This document shows positions 1 through 5,885 of a stretch of 9,681 nucleotides of DNA, one piece after another; within the stretch, counting starts at the first letter, position 1; every line of letters begins with the position of its first letter. The notes beneath the pieces are model-generated. The model had not been told where the DNA came from and did no database searches. It worked only from the letters and a program-made list of their open reading frames with translations. The stretch is from Mariprofundaceae bacterium (GTDB lineage Bacteria; Pseudomonadota; Zetaproteobacteria; Mariprofundales; Mariprofundaceae). The stretch is taken from assembly GCA_030950975.1 (NCBI GenBank), contig JAUZQL010000090.1:1-9681 (forward strand). The letters are read 5' to 3'. The position numbers and the translations under genes are program-made.

Positions 1-1
1 T

Positions 2-574
2 ATGATTTATACAATCATGACGGGTTTTGTATTCAGTAGTTTTTTAGGTTACTTAAATTCCGTGCAACAAGTTTTTCAAGTGCAATATGGTCTTATCGAT
101 ATGTTTCCAGTCTATTTTGCGGTATTGGCACTTGCCATCGGCGCAGCCTCGTTCACCAATGCCAAGCTTGTGATGCATTTTGGCATGCACCATATGGCAC
201 GCTATGCATTGTTCACGGTCAGCACGTTATCTATTCTCTTTTTCATCGTTGCCTATGCATTTTCTGGTCATCCCAGCTTGTGGATGCTCATGCTGTATTT
301 AATGATTGTATTATTTTGTTTTGGTATTTTGATGGGAAACCTGAATGCCTTAGCCATGCAACCACTGGGCAAGATGGCTGGGATTGGTGCTTCGGTCGTG
401 GGTGCAATTTCAACATTTATCTCTGTACCTTTTGGCATCATCATTGGGCAAAGCTATGATGGAACGGTATTCCCTCTCATTGCAGGTTTTGCTGTTTTTA
501 GTGCTTTAGCATTATTGATGATGCGCTGGGTCAAGGCTCAAGAATCCAATTCTAAGGAGACAACACATGAATGA
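2..574 (+). CDS. MFS multidrug efflux transporter, Bcr/CflA-like, C-terminal half (5' end outside window)
   Basis: This is an inner-membrane transporter fragment of about 190 residues. Six hydrophobic segments can be seen, at roughly residues 3-22, 36-56, 68-88, 93-118, 126-150 and 157-175, which correspond to helices 7-12 of a 12-helix major facilitator. The stretch 'GNLNALAMQPLGKMAG' (residues 111-126) followed by a Gly/Ser-rich helix and 'YDGTVFPL' resembles the C-terminal half of Bcr/CflA-type drug-proton antiporters. Family members are about 400 residues long, so the methionine at base 2 is almost certainly internal and the gene begins before the window. Its stop overlaps the start of the VOC gene by 8 nt, which implies an operon. 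The substrate cannot be read from the sequence; export of a small toxic compound by proton antiport is the family expectation. Confidence 0.82.
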   Translation: MIYTIMTGFVFSSFLGYLNSVQQVFQVQYGLIDMFPVYFAVLALAIGAASFTNAKLVMHFGMHHMARYALFTVSTLSILFFIVAYAFSGHPSLWMLMLYLMIVLFCFGILMGNLNALAMQPLGKMAGIGASVVGAISTFISVPFGIIIGQSYDGTVFPLIAGFAVFSALALLMMRWVKAQESNSKETTHE

Positions 575-965
575 AATTACAGCGATCGACCACGTAGGGA
601 TTCGTGTGTTTAATCTTGATTTAGCCCGTGCCTTTTACGAAAAATTGGGTTTTATTTTCATCACAGGTCCAGTCGGGCCCGAACCCGTTGCCATCATGCG
701 TCATCCTTGTGGCATCGTGATTAACTTCATTTTGAATGCAGTCGAATCACCGCGCAAAAACATCTTAATGGACATCGATGAAAAACATGCTGGATATACC
801 CATATTGCACTGCATGTTACTGATTTAAATGCGATTCAATCGACGTTAAACACACTCGATATTGTCATCACTGAAGGTCCTATTCATTTCGGCGAAAATT
901 TTGGCTCATCATTATTCATTCGTGATCAGGATAATAATGTCATCGAATTTCATCAAAACGCATGA
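567..965 (+). CDS. VOC (glyoxalase/dioxygenase fold) family protein
   Basis: This is a 132-residue protein with the two-module fold of the vicinal oxygen chelate superfamily. 'DHVGIRVFNLDLARAFYEKL' opens module 1 and 'YTHIALHVTDLNAIQSTL' opens module 2. Likely metal ligands by position are His9, His79 and Glu127 ('VIEFHQ'). The second glyoxalase I ligand, usually Glu in strand 4 of module 1, appears to be Asn53, which leaves a two-His-one-Glu set as in VOC dioxygenases; this is an alignment by eye. A strong ribosome-binding site (AAGGAG, 554-559) lies 7 nt before the ATG, and the gene overlaps the transporter stop. The pairing suggests removal or modification of a toxic metabolite, but reaction and substrate are unknown. 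'Lactoylglutathione lyase-like' would be an over-call. Confidence 0.85.
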   Translation: MNEITAIDHVGIRVFNLDLARAFYEKLGFIFITGPVGPEPVAIMRHPCGIVINFILNAVESPRKNILMDIDEKHAGYTHIALHVTDLNAIQSTLNTLDIVITEGPIHFGENFGSSLFIRDQDNNVIEFHQNA

Positions 966-988
966 GGCACGGCTAAAGCCGTACTCCC
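966..988 (-). repeat. REP-like imperfect palindrome
   Basis: Directly after the VOC stop lies a 6-bp perfect stem, ACGGCT/AGCCGT (969-974 with 977-982). Read on the minus strand it is preceded by GGGAG and the stem extends through a G.T wobble and a G-C pair (GTACGGCT...AGCCGTGC). A short G-rich tetranucleotide followed by an imperfect hairpin is the layout of REP elements recognised by RAYT transposases. Only one copy is in the window, so repeat status is inferred. No T-tract follows on either strand, so it is not a standard terminator. Confidence 0.4.
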
Positions 989-1043
989 AACATAGCTGAA
1001 ATATCAAAGAGTCCTATTGTTAATCCGATTAAGATCGATTCAG

Positions 1044-1084
1044 TTGTATGAAAATGATTGAGATGTATTGCATAATCCTTATCG
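1044..1084 (+). promoter_or_regulatory. Candidate promoter of rnpB
   Basis: CATAAT (1071-1076) is a good -10 match and places the transcription start near 1083-1086, just before the RNase P RNA. The -35 is uncertain. TTGAGA at 1058-1063 is too close to that -10, although it would be 15 nt from TTATCG (1079-1084); TTGTAT at 1044-1049 is too far. The assignment rests mainly on position. Confidence 0.3.
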
Positions 1085-1089
1085 TGCCG

Positions 1090-1476
1090 ACGCGGAGTGG
1101 TTCAGATCATCGCGGTGCATTTTGTGTGCATCGAGGAAAGTCCGGGCTGCATAGAACAGGATGCTGGATAACGTCCAGTGGGGGAAACCCTAGGAAAGTG
1201 CCACAGAGATGAGACCGCCTTTGCATGTATGTTTACATCCATTGGTCAGGGTGAAAAGGTGCGGTAAGAGCGCACCGCTTCGGGCGGCGACGAACGAAGG
1301 CATCGGTAAACCCCATCCGCAGCAAGGTCAAATAGGGAGTCGTTAAGCGTGGTTCGCGCGTGGCTTCGGGTAGACTGCTTGAGGTGCCTAGCAATGGTGC
1401 ATCCAGATGAATGATGATCACTGCTGTTTGTTCGCAAACACAGAACAGAACCCGGCTTATCGAACCACTCCTCACT
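1090..1476 (+). ncRNA. rnpB: RNase P RNA (type A), M1 RNA
   Basis: This is the catalytic RNA that removes 5' leaders from pre-tRNAs. Conserved blocks appear in order: GAGGAAAGTCCGGGCT (about 1133-1148), GGGTGAAAAGGTGCGGTAAG (about 1249-1268), the CCA-binding GGT of L15 (1305-1307), GCAAGGTCAAATAGGG (from about 1322), AGATGAATGATG (1405-1416) and ACAGAACCCGGCTTATC (1446-1462). P1 closes the molecule: GGAGTGGTTC (1094-1103) pairs perfectly with GAACCACTCC (1462-1471). P2 is GATCATC (1105-1111) with GATGATC (1413-1419), and P3 is the seven-pair stem CGGTGCA/TGCATCG. An extra hairpin at 1421-1443 sits at the P19 position, which E. coli lacks. The exact mature ends are inferred from P1. Small open frames crossing this region are spurious. 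Confidence 0.97.
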
Positions 1477-1480
1477 TTTT
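1462..1480 (+). terminator. Possible rnpB terminator (P1 3' strand plus T-run)
   Basis: A run of six T follows the 3' strand of P1 (1475-1480). No separate GC-rich hairpin stands directly before it, so P1 itself or an overlapping structure would have to act as the stem. Termination could also lie elsewhere or be incomplete, allowing read-through into the DAHP synthase gene. Confidence 0.35.
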
Positions 1481-1520
1481 TGCTAAAAAACGCCCCTCTT
1501 TTATGGCATCATGCGCGGAA

Positions 1521-1535
1521 TATATAAATAGAGGT
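1521..1535 (+). promoter_or_regulatory. Possible -10 region and ribosome-binding site of the DAHP synthase gene
   Basis: The AT-rich stretch at 1521-1530 contains TATAAA (1523-1528), a plausible -10, but the best-spaced -35 (TTTATG, 1500-1505) is poor. GAGGT (1531-1535), 8 nt before the ATG at 1544, is a credible ribosome-binding site and supports that start. I see no TyrR-type box and no leader-peptide attenuator in the 67 bp between rnpB and the gene. Confidence 0.3.
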
Positions 1536-1543
1536 CTTAAAAC

Positions 1544-2611
1544 ATGTTATCTCAACACCCTACCGATGATCAACGCATTGTCGGCATTCAAGAAGTAGTC
1601 TCACCTGAACTGGTTCATGCAGAACACCCTGTGAGCTCGCAAGCTGAGCAAGTCATCCTCGAAGCACGCAAAGATATTCACCGTATCATTCATGGTGAGG
1701 ATGATCGTTTATTGGTGGTCGTCGGTCCTTGCTCCATTCACAATCCTGATGAAGCCTTAATCTACGCCAAACGTTTGGCTGATATGAAAGAAGTTTATGG
1801 GGATACTTTAAAATTGGTGATGCGTGTTTATTTTGAAAAACCACGCACTACCGTTGGTTGGAAAGGCTTAATCAATGATCCTTATTTGAATGATAGCTTT
1901 GAAATCAATGAAGGGATTCGTATTGGGCGTAAATTATTATTAGATATTAATAATTTGGGTATCCCGACTGGCACCGAATTTTTAGATTTGATTACCCCTC
2001 AATACTTTGCTGATCTCGTGAGTTGGGGCGCAATTGGTGCGCGAACCACAGAAAGTCAAGGTCATCGCGAACTTTCATCGGGTTTATCTTGCCCAGTTGG
2101 TTTTAAAAACAGCACAGAAGGTGGCTTTCGCATTGCCCTTGATGCGATTTTAGCAGCCTCTAAACCCCATCATTTTTTATCCCTGACCAAAGAAGGCCGT
2201 TCGGCGATTTTCACCACGGCTGGCAATCAAGATTGTCATATTATTTTACGTGGTGGCAAAGTTCCCAATTATGCTGCAAAAGATGTGGCAGCGGTGATGG
2301 AGCAATTGGATGCTGCGAAGATTCATGCGGGCATCATGATTGATTTTAGTCATGCCAACAGTTTGAAACAGCATGAACGTCAAATGATTGTGGGAGAAGA
2401 TGTTTGTCAGCAAATGTCTGAAGGCAATCGTAAAATCATGGGTGTTATGATTGAAAGTCACTTGCATGCTGGTCGTCAAAATGTGGTCAAAGGTGAACCT
2501 TTAAAAGCAGGTGTAAGCATTACCGATGCTTGTCTTGGTTGGGATCATACGGTCACGCTGTTGGATAAATTATCGTCTGCTGTCAAACAACGTCGTGAGG
2601 TATGTTCATGA
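1544..2611 (+). CDS. aroG: 3-deoxy-7-phosphoheptulonate synthase (DAHP synthase), type I AroF/G/H class
   Basis: This cytoplasmic enzyme condenses phosphoenolpyruvate with erythrose 4-phosphate, the first step of the shikimate pathway. The 355-residue length matches the E. coli AroF/AroG/AroH family. Signature blocks are 'VVVGPCSIHNPDEAL' (58-72), 'RVYFEKPRTTVGWKG' (94-108), 'GARTTESQGHRELSSG' (165-180), 'GFKNSTEGG' (186-194), 'RGGKVPNY' (236-243), 'IDFSHANS' (266-273) and 'TDACLGWD' (327-334). The expected metal ligands are present: Cys63, His270, Glu304 and Asp328. Ser213 in 'HHFLSLTK' aligns with AroG Ser211; AroF has Gly there, so Tyr control is less likely and Phe or Trp control is possible. 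The isozyme symbol is therefore tentative. The stop overlaps the sspB start as ATGA, making this the first gene of a compact run. Confidence 0.96.
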   Translation: MLSQHPTDDQRIVGIQEVVSPELVHAEHPVSSQAEQVILEARKDIHRIIHGEDDRLLVVVGPCSIHNPDEALIYAKRLADMKEVYGDTLKLVMRVYFEKPRTTVGWKGLINDPYLNDSFEINEGIRIGRKLLLDINNLGIPTGTEFLDLITPQYFADLVSWGAIGARTTESQGHRELSSGLSCPVGFKNSTEGGFRIALDAILAASKPHHFLSLTKEGRSAIFTTAGNQDCHIILRGGKVPNYAAKDVAAVMEQLDAAKIHAGIMIDFSHANSLKQHERQMIVGEDVCQQMSEGNRKIMGVMIESHLHAGRQNVVKGEPLKAGVSITDACLGWDHTVTLLDKLSSAVKQRREVCS

Positions 2612-3111
2612 GTATTGATTTTAATCAACAAGCAAAAGCCAAACAATTAAATGATTATTTCCAAGATGTTGGTCGCATTTATATTGTTGTCGATGCCTCT
2701 GCTGAGGCGGTGGATATACCTGATTATTTAAAAGGTGATCCTGCATTGCGTTTAGCGCTCAATGTACGCATGCCTCAAGCGATTCATATCAGTGCGAAGG
2801 GTGTGGCTTCTGTGTTATCTTTTTCTGGCAAAAGCCATGACTGTTTTATTCCTTTACAGTCTATTTGGGGCGCTTATCAACCTGATGGCGATTTGGAAAA
2901 TGGTTTAATTTGGGAAGATGCTGTGCCTGATGTGATTCGCAAAGTCATGCAGGCACAAATTAGTGAAGAACCATCGTCCATCGCACCCGACGATGCTGAT
3001 ATCATCACTGATGAAAATTCAAAAGAAGAACAGGCAAAAGAAGAACAGCCTACGCTGGAAGATATCCCAACACGACCGACCAAAGTTCCGCATTTAAGGA
3101 TTGTAAAATAA
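2608..3111 (+). CDS. sspB: ClpXP protease specificity-enhancing factor SspB
   Basis: SspB is the cytoplasmic adaptor that carries ssrA-tagged products of stalled translation to the ClpXP protease. The 167-residue protein has the expected three parts: a substrate-binding domain (about 1-117, with 'YIVVDASAEAVDIPDYL', 'LALNVRMPQAIHIS' and 'SFSGKSHDCFIPLQSIWGAY'), an acidic Glu/Asp-rich linker (about 118-153), and the C-terminal tail 'VPHLRIVK', which closely resembles the ClpX-binding tail of E. coli SspB (LRVVK). The start at 2608 is preferred to the ATG at 2602 because GTGAGG (2595-2600) then lies 7 nt upstream and the ATG overlaps the previous stop (ATGA). In many proteobacteria sspB follows sspA; here it follows DAHP synthase. 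Confidence 0.92.
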   Translation: MSIDFNQQAKAKQLNDYFQDVGRIYIVVDASAEAVDIPDYLKGDPALRLALNVRMPQAIHISAKGVASVLSFSGKSHDCFIPLQSIWGAYQPDGDLENGLIWEDAVPDVIRKVMQAQISEEPSSIAPDDADIITDENSKEEQAKEEQPTLEDIPTRPTKVPHLRIVK

Positions 3112-3113
3112 TT

Positions 3114-4031
3114 ATGCAAAGCATGCGATTGCTTGGCTTATGCTTATTGATGACATGGGCTAGCCTTGTCCATGCAGAAGATATGCGTTTTCAAGTCCAT
3201 CTGAACTTTGACGATGCAGGGGTTTCGCCAAGTATTACCGAACAGGTGAAGCAAGCGTTACCTCAATTATGGCAACGCATTGTACCGCAATCCGAACAGG
3301 CTAAGCTTCAAGGTTTAAGTGCGATGTCCTTGTTGAAAAGCATTCATCCGCAGGGATTGGATAGTGTTATCACCTTCAATGAACAGCGTGTTTGGCAAAG
3401 CTTGGATGCACATTCTATTGCGTATATTCGCCCTGCACCACGTTTTTATATCCGCTTGGATGTATTGGATCCATTGGGGCGACATAACACACAAATGCAA
3501 ACCCAATTGAATGCTTATTTGGATGACATTTGCCAAACATGGGGGGTTCAACGCAATCCACATGCCCCCTTGCTGACATTTCATATCCAGTGGCTCAATG
3601 ATGTGCAGTTTTATGTCTCTGCTGTACAACAATCTCAAGCTACACAAAGAGATCAGAACCGTTGGCAGCAAGGGCAAAGTGCTATACAACAATTGCAGCA
3701 AAGTTTACAAACCATGCTCTTGCATGTGCGCAATCAATCAATCATTAAAACGGCGATAAAACCATCCCAAGACATGCCACAAACCGCCATCGAAACCTCA
3801 ACATTTATGTTGCATATTGAGGGGCAATCATCATTGGTTCAGCAAATATTACTGGAAGCAGCGCTACAATCTGATGCTCGTGTCCTATCCATCACTCCCA
3901 CCTTGATTGAGCCATCTAGCCAAAACTATCAGGTGCTTGTCAAAGAAGCGCCTGAGCTTTGGTTGGAATCATGGTTTGCGCAACGTGGGATGACAGCAAG
4001 TCTTGGTTTGGAAGGATGGTTAGCAGAATAG
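3114..4031 (+). CDS. DUF2066-like periplasmic protein of unknown function
   Basis: This is a 305-residue protein with a clear Sec signal peptide: Met-Arg, a hydrophobic core, and a likely SPase I site after 'SLVHA' (residue 21). There is no lipobox. After it, an N-terminal region of the type '...QALPQLWQRIVP...' and 'VITFNEQRVWQSLDAHSIAYIRPAPRFYIRL' (split across about 85-114) recalls DUF2066, in which a strand and a 'Fd...l...L...g.p.W...RP' block repeat. Residues about 167-200 are Gln-rich and probably helical. Proteobacterial DUF2066 genes are often next to hda and a CDP-alcohol phosphatidyltransferase, which is the order seen here. It starts 2 nt after sspB with TAAGGA (3095-3100) upstream; ATG 3123 is an alternative start. 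Function is unknown; the family assignment is moderately secure. Confidence 0.72.
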   Translation: MQSMRLLGLCLLMTWASLVHAEDMRFQVHLNFDDAGVSPSITEQVKQALPQLWQRIVPQSEQAKLQGLSAMSLLKSIHPQGLDSVITFNEQRVWQSLDAHSIAYIRPAPRFYIRLDVLDPLGRHNTQMQTQLNAYLDDICQTWGVQRNPHAPLLTFHIQWLNDVQFYVSAVQQSQATQRDQNRWQQGQSAIQQLQQSLQTMLLHVRNQSIIKTAIKPSQDMPQTAIETSTFMLHIEGQSSLVQQILLEAALQSDARVLSITPTLIEPSSQNYQVLVKEAPELWLESWFAQRGMTASLGLEGWLAE

Positions 4032-4588
4032 TGTTTCAACGTGTGTTAAGTATTCCCAATATATTGACATTACTGCGTATTTTAATGACACCCGTGATTG
4101 TTTATATGGTGTTAAGCAAACAAGCTTGGTGGGCAGTCAGCTTGATGGTGATCGCAGGTATTACCGATATGTTGGATGGTGCGATTGCACGTTATTTTAA
4201 TCAACGTACGACCGTTGGGGCATACCTTGACCCCTTGGCAGATAAAATTTTATTGGTCAGTTTGTTTGTCAGCTTATTTTTTGTCGGAAAAGTACCTTTA
4301 TTTCTATTTTTGGCGGTTGTTTTTCGTGATGCCATTATTATTTTTGGTGCGGCTGCTTATGAAATGGTTACACGCCAACTCACCATCGAGCCAAGTTTGG
4401 TATCCAAAGCAACCACCTTTATGCAAATTCTTTATGTATCACTGCTTTTGCTTGATATGGCGATGCCAACGTCACCTATATTGGTGCTTACGCTGATGTG
4501 GTGTACCTTTGCTTTAACTTGCATCTCGGGGGTACATTATATGGTCATTTGGACACACAAAGCCGTTGGTCATGAGAAGGCGCAATAA
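4016..4588 (+). CDS. CDP-alcohol phosphatidyltransferase (phosphatidylglycerophosphate or cardiolipin synthase type)
   Basis: This is an inner-membrane enzyme that transfers a phosphatidyl group from CDP-diacylglycerol to an alcohol. The full signature D-x2-D-G-x2-A-R-x8-G-x3-D-x3-D is present (Asp51, Asp54, Gly55, Ala58, Arg59, Gly68, Asp72, Asp76), so it should be active. The N-terminal 'SIPNILTLLRI' is typical, and about six hydrophobic segments follow. The downstream part, 'FRDAIII' (103-109) and 'PSLVSKATTFMQ' (126-137), looks more like the cardiolipin synthases of this superfamily (human CRLS1 type, RD...PxxxSKxxTxxQ) than PgsA (REI...GKxKTxxQ). PgsA remains possible. The start may be ATG 4016, which overlaps the previous gene by 16 nt, or GTG 4031, which overlaps by 1 nt; the GGAAGG at 4010-4015 abuts the former. 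Confidence 0.85.
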   Translation: MVSRIVFQRVLSIPNILTLLRILMTPVIVYMVLSKQAWWAVSLMVIAGITDMLDGAIARYFNQRTTVGAYLDPLADKILLVSLFVSLFFVGKVPLFLFLAVVFRDAIIIFGAAAYEMVTRQLTIEPSLVSKATTFMQILYVSLLLLDMAMPTSPILVLTLMWCTFALTCISGVHYMVIWTHKAVGHEKAQ

Positions 4589-4590
4589 AA

Positions 4591-5268
4591 ATGCAACAGC
4601 AATTCCTTCACTTTTCTTCACCTTTAAAACATGACTACCGCATGTGGGTTCACCACAAAGGTACAGAAATGGCATGTGCCAAATTAGCCATGTGGTTGAA
4701 TCAAGGTGGTTTTTTATGGCTAAGCTCCGATGAAGCTGCTGGTAAAAGTCATTTATTGCATGCTTTGGCGCAAGAATATCCACAGTTAAAGCGTGTCGAA
4801 CCGGGAAAACGATTATCGCCGATGAAACAAGTCGCTGTTTGGTTGGAAACATTGGCGGATGCTGATTTATGGGCGTTGGATTTACATGCTGGGAAACTTT
4901 CAAAGCAAACGGCTTTGGCGTTATTTCATTTGATTGAACGCGCCAAAGAAAGTCAACATGCTTTGTTGATTTCATGGCGTTGTCTTGATGAAGATTTAGA
5001 GCCTGATGAACTTGCCAGTCGCTTGCGAATGATGGAACAAATAAAACTTCAAGCACCTGAAAGTGATGATGATTTAGCCCTTGTGTTACAAGCCACAGCC
5101 AAACAATTGCATTGGGATATTCCGAATGGCTTGATTAAAGTGATGATTCGACACTTACCTCATGATTTAACGGTTCAAATGAATGCTTTATACCGTTTAG
5201 AAGCCGCTTCACTCGAGGAGCGCGCACGTTTAACGCAAGCTTGGGCAAAAAAGAAACTCAAGCTTTAA
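4591..5268 (+). CDS. hda: DnaA regulatory inactivator Hda-like AAA+ protein with degenerate motifs
   Basis: This 225-residue protein has the size and order of Hda, which with the DNA-loaded beta clamp stimulates ATP hydrolysis by DnaA and so limits re-initiation. The N-terminus 'QQFLHF' (3-8) fits a clamp-binding motif as in Hda. A P-loop-like 'SSDEAAGKSHLLHALA' (45-60) keeps Gly-Lys-Ser and 'SHLL' but lacks the first Gly. The Walker B region 'ADLWALDLH' (91-99) has one Asp rather than the usual acidic pair. The Box VII arginine finger 'ASRLRM' (142-147) is kept. Where Hda/DnaA have the sensor 2 Arg, this protein seems to have Thr194, followed by the familiar 'ALYRLEAASLEERARLT'. Family assignment is secure, ATP handling doubtful. 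It lies 2 nt after the CDP-alcohol gene, with GAGAAGG (4574-4580) upstream. Confidence 0.83.
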   Translation: MQQQFLHFSSPLKHDYRMWVHHKGTEMACAKLAMWLNQGGFLWLSSDEAAGKSHLLHALAQEYPQLKRVEPGKRLSPMKQVAVWLETLADADLWALDLHAGKLSKQTALALFHLIERAKESQHALLISWRCLDEDLEPDELASRLRMMEQIKLQAPESDDDLALVLQATAKQLHWDIPNGLIKVMIRHLPHDLTVQMNALYRLEAASLEERARLTQAWAKKKLKL

Positions 5269-5269
5269 C

Positions 5270-5728
5270 TCACCAGTAAATTAACCACACAAACATAGTG
5301 AAAGCAGCACTTGAATCTCGAAACCAAGCTTGCCATTGCCACCATTGAACATGCTTATCATCCCAAAGATTGAGTGAAATCCATAAGGCTCGTAACCCTA
5401 TCGTCGCAGCTAAAAACCACGCTAACGATAAATTATGAAAGCTAATCATCACCATATAAGCACTGAATAAAATCCAAATAATGCCCACACTGATGTCATA
5501 CAATCCTCGTGGCTTGGCAAGAAAAGTATCACAAATCGTAAACGTCATGAGCAATAAAGATGCTGCAATCAACCAGTTTTTTTCAATACTCGTTCCCCAA
5601 GCTGGCTCTAAACCAACATACAGTGCAAGCGGCCAACATAAAATAGGAATAAAAAAAGCGATGCTTACCGCTCCATACAGTTGCTTGAACATCGCTGGGA
5701 CGTGTTGATTAATATTCGTTTGATTCAT
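5270..5728 (-). CDS. Small multi-pass membrane protein of unknown function
   Basis: I do not recognise this 152-residue protein. Hydrophobic segments lie at about 19-40, 52-71, 79-98, 102-121 and 139-152, giving four helices plus a short C-terminal one. The last 50 residues are rich in tryptophan ('HVQWWQWQAWFRDS' and the end 'FVWLIYW'). It is the last gene of the minus-strand run. Starts at 5728 or 5731 (adjacent ATGs) overlap yacG by about 20 nt; a further ATG at 5773 would overlap it by 65 nt and add a non-hydrophobic 15-residue tail, so I prefer the short form. No strong ribosome-binding site is visible, which suggests coupling to yacG. The stop lies one base from the hda-like stop on the other strand. 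Confidence 0.7.
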   Translation of the reverse strand: MNQTNINQHVPAMFKQLYGAVSIAFFIPILCWPLALYVGLEPAWGTSIEKNWLIAASLLLMTFTICDTFLAKPRGLYDISVGIIWILFSAYMVMISFHNLSLAWFLAATIGLRALWISLNLWDDKHVQWWQWQAWFRDSSAAFTMFVWLIYW

Positions 5729-5885
5729 CATCAGGAACTGTTGTTGCCTCGCCTTTAATGTAATAACTACCATCAGCCCAATGTGCCAAATCGAGCGTTT
5801 GGCAGCGTTTTGAACAAAAGGGGAAGTGTTTATTTTTTCGAGATGTCTTTTTCTTACACATAGGGCAAGTAATCATGCTTGTCAT
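5709..5885 (-). CDS. yacG: DNA gyrase inhibitor YacG, zinc-binding
   Basis: This 58-residue gene is easily missed because of its size. The translation begins 'MTSMITCPMCKKK' and continues with 'FPFCSKRCQTLDLAHWADG' and 'YYIKGE'. The C-x2-C (Cys7, Cys10) and C-x3-C (Cys24, Cys28) pairs form the single zinc site of YacG, and 'RCQTLDLAHWADGSY' matches the family core (RCk.iDLg.WadesY). In E. coli YacG binds GyrB and blocks DNA binding by gyrase. The ATG at 5885 overlaps the zapD stop as ATGA, and zapD-yacG is the conserved order seen in E. coli (coaE-zapD-yacG); coaE is not in this window. A start at 5876 (Met4) is also possible. The acidic tail 'VPDDESNEY' is usual for the family. Confidence 0.93.
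   Translation of the reverse strand: MTSMITCPMCKKKTSRKNKHFPFCSKRCQTLDLAHWADGSYYIKGEATTVPDDESNEY

Noticed and set aside
969..982. Intrinsic terminator after the VOC gene
   Set aside because: The hairpin exists but neither strand has a following T-run; a REP-like element fits better.
1233..1598. Several short open frames on both strands across the RNase P RNA and its 3' flank
   Set aside because: They lie over a clearly folded, conserved structural RNA, have no ribosome-binding sites, and encode no recognisable domain.
3959..4015. Longer start of the CDP-alcohol enzyme inside the DUF2066-like gene
   Set aside because: It would overlap by 73 nt and add polar residues before the usual 'IPNxLTLLR' N-terminus.
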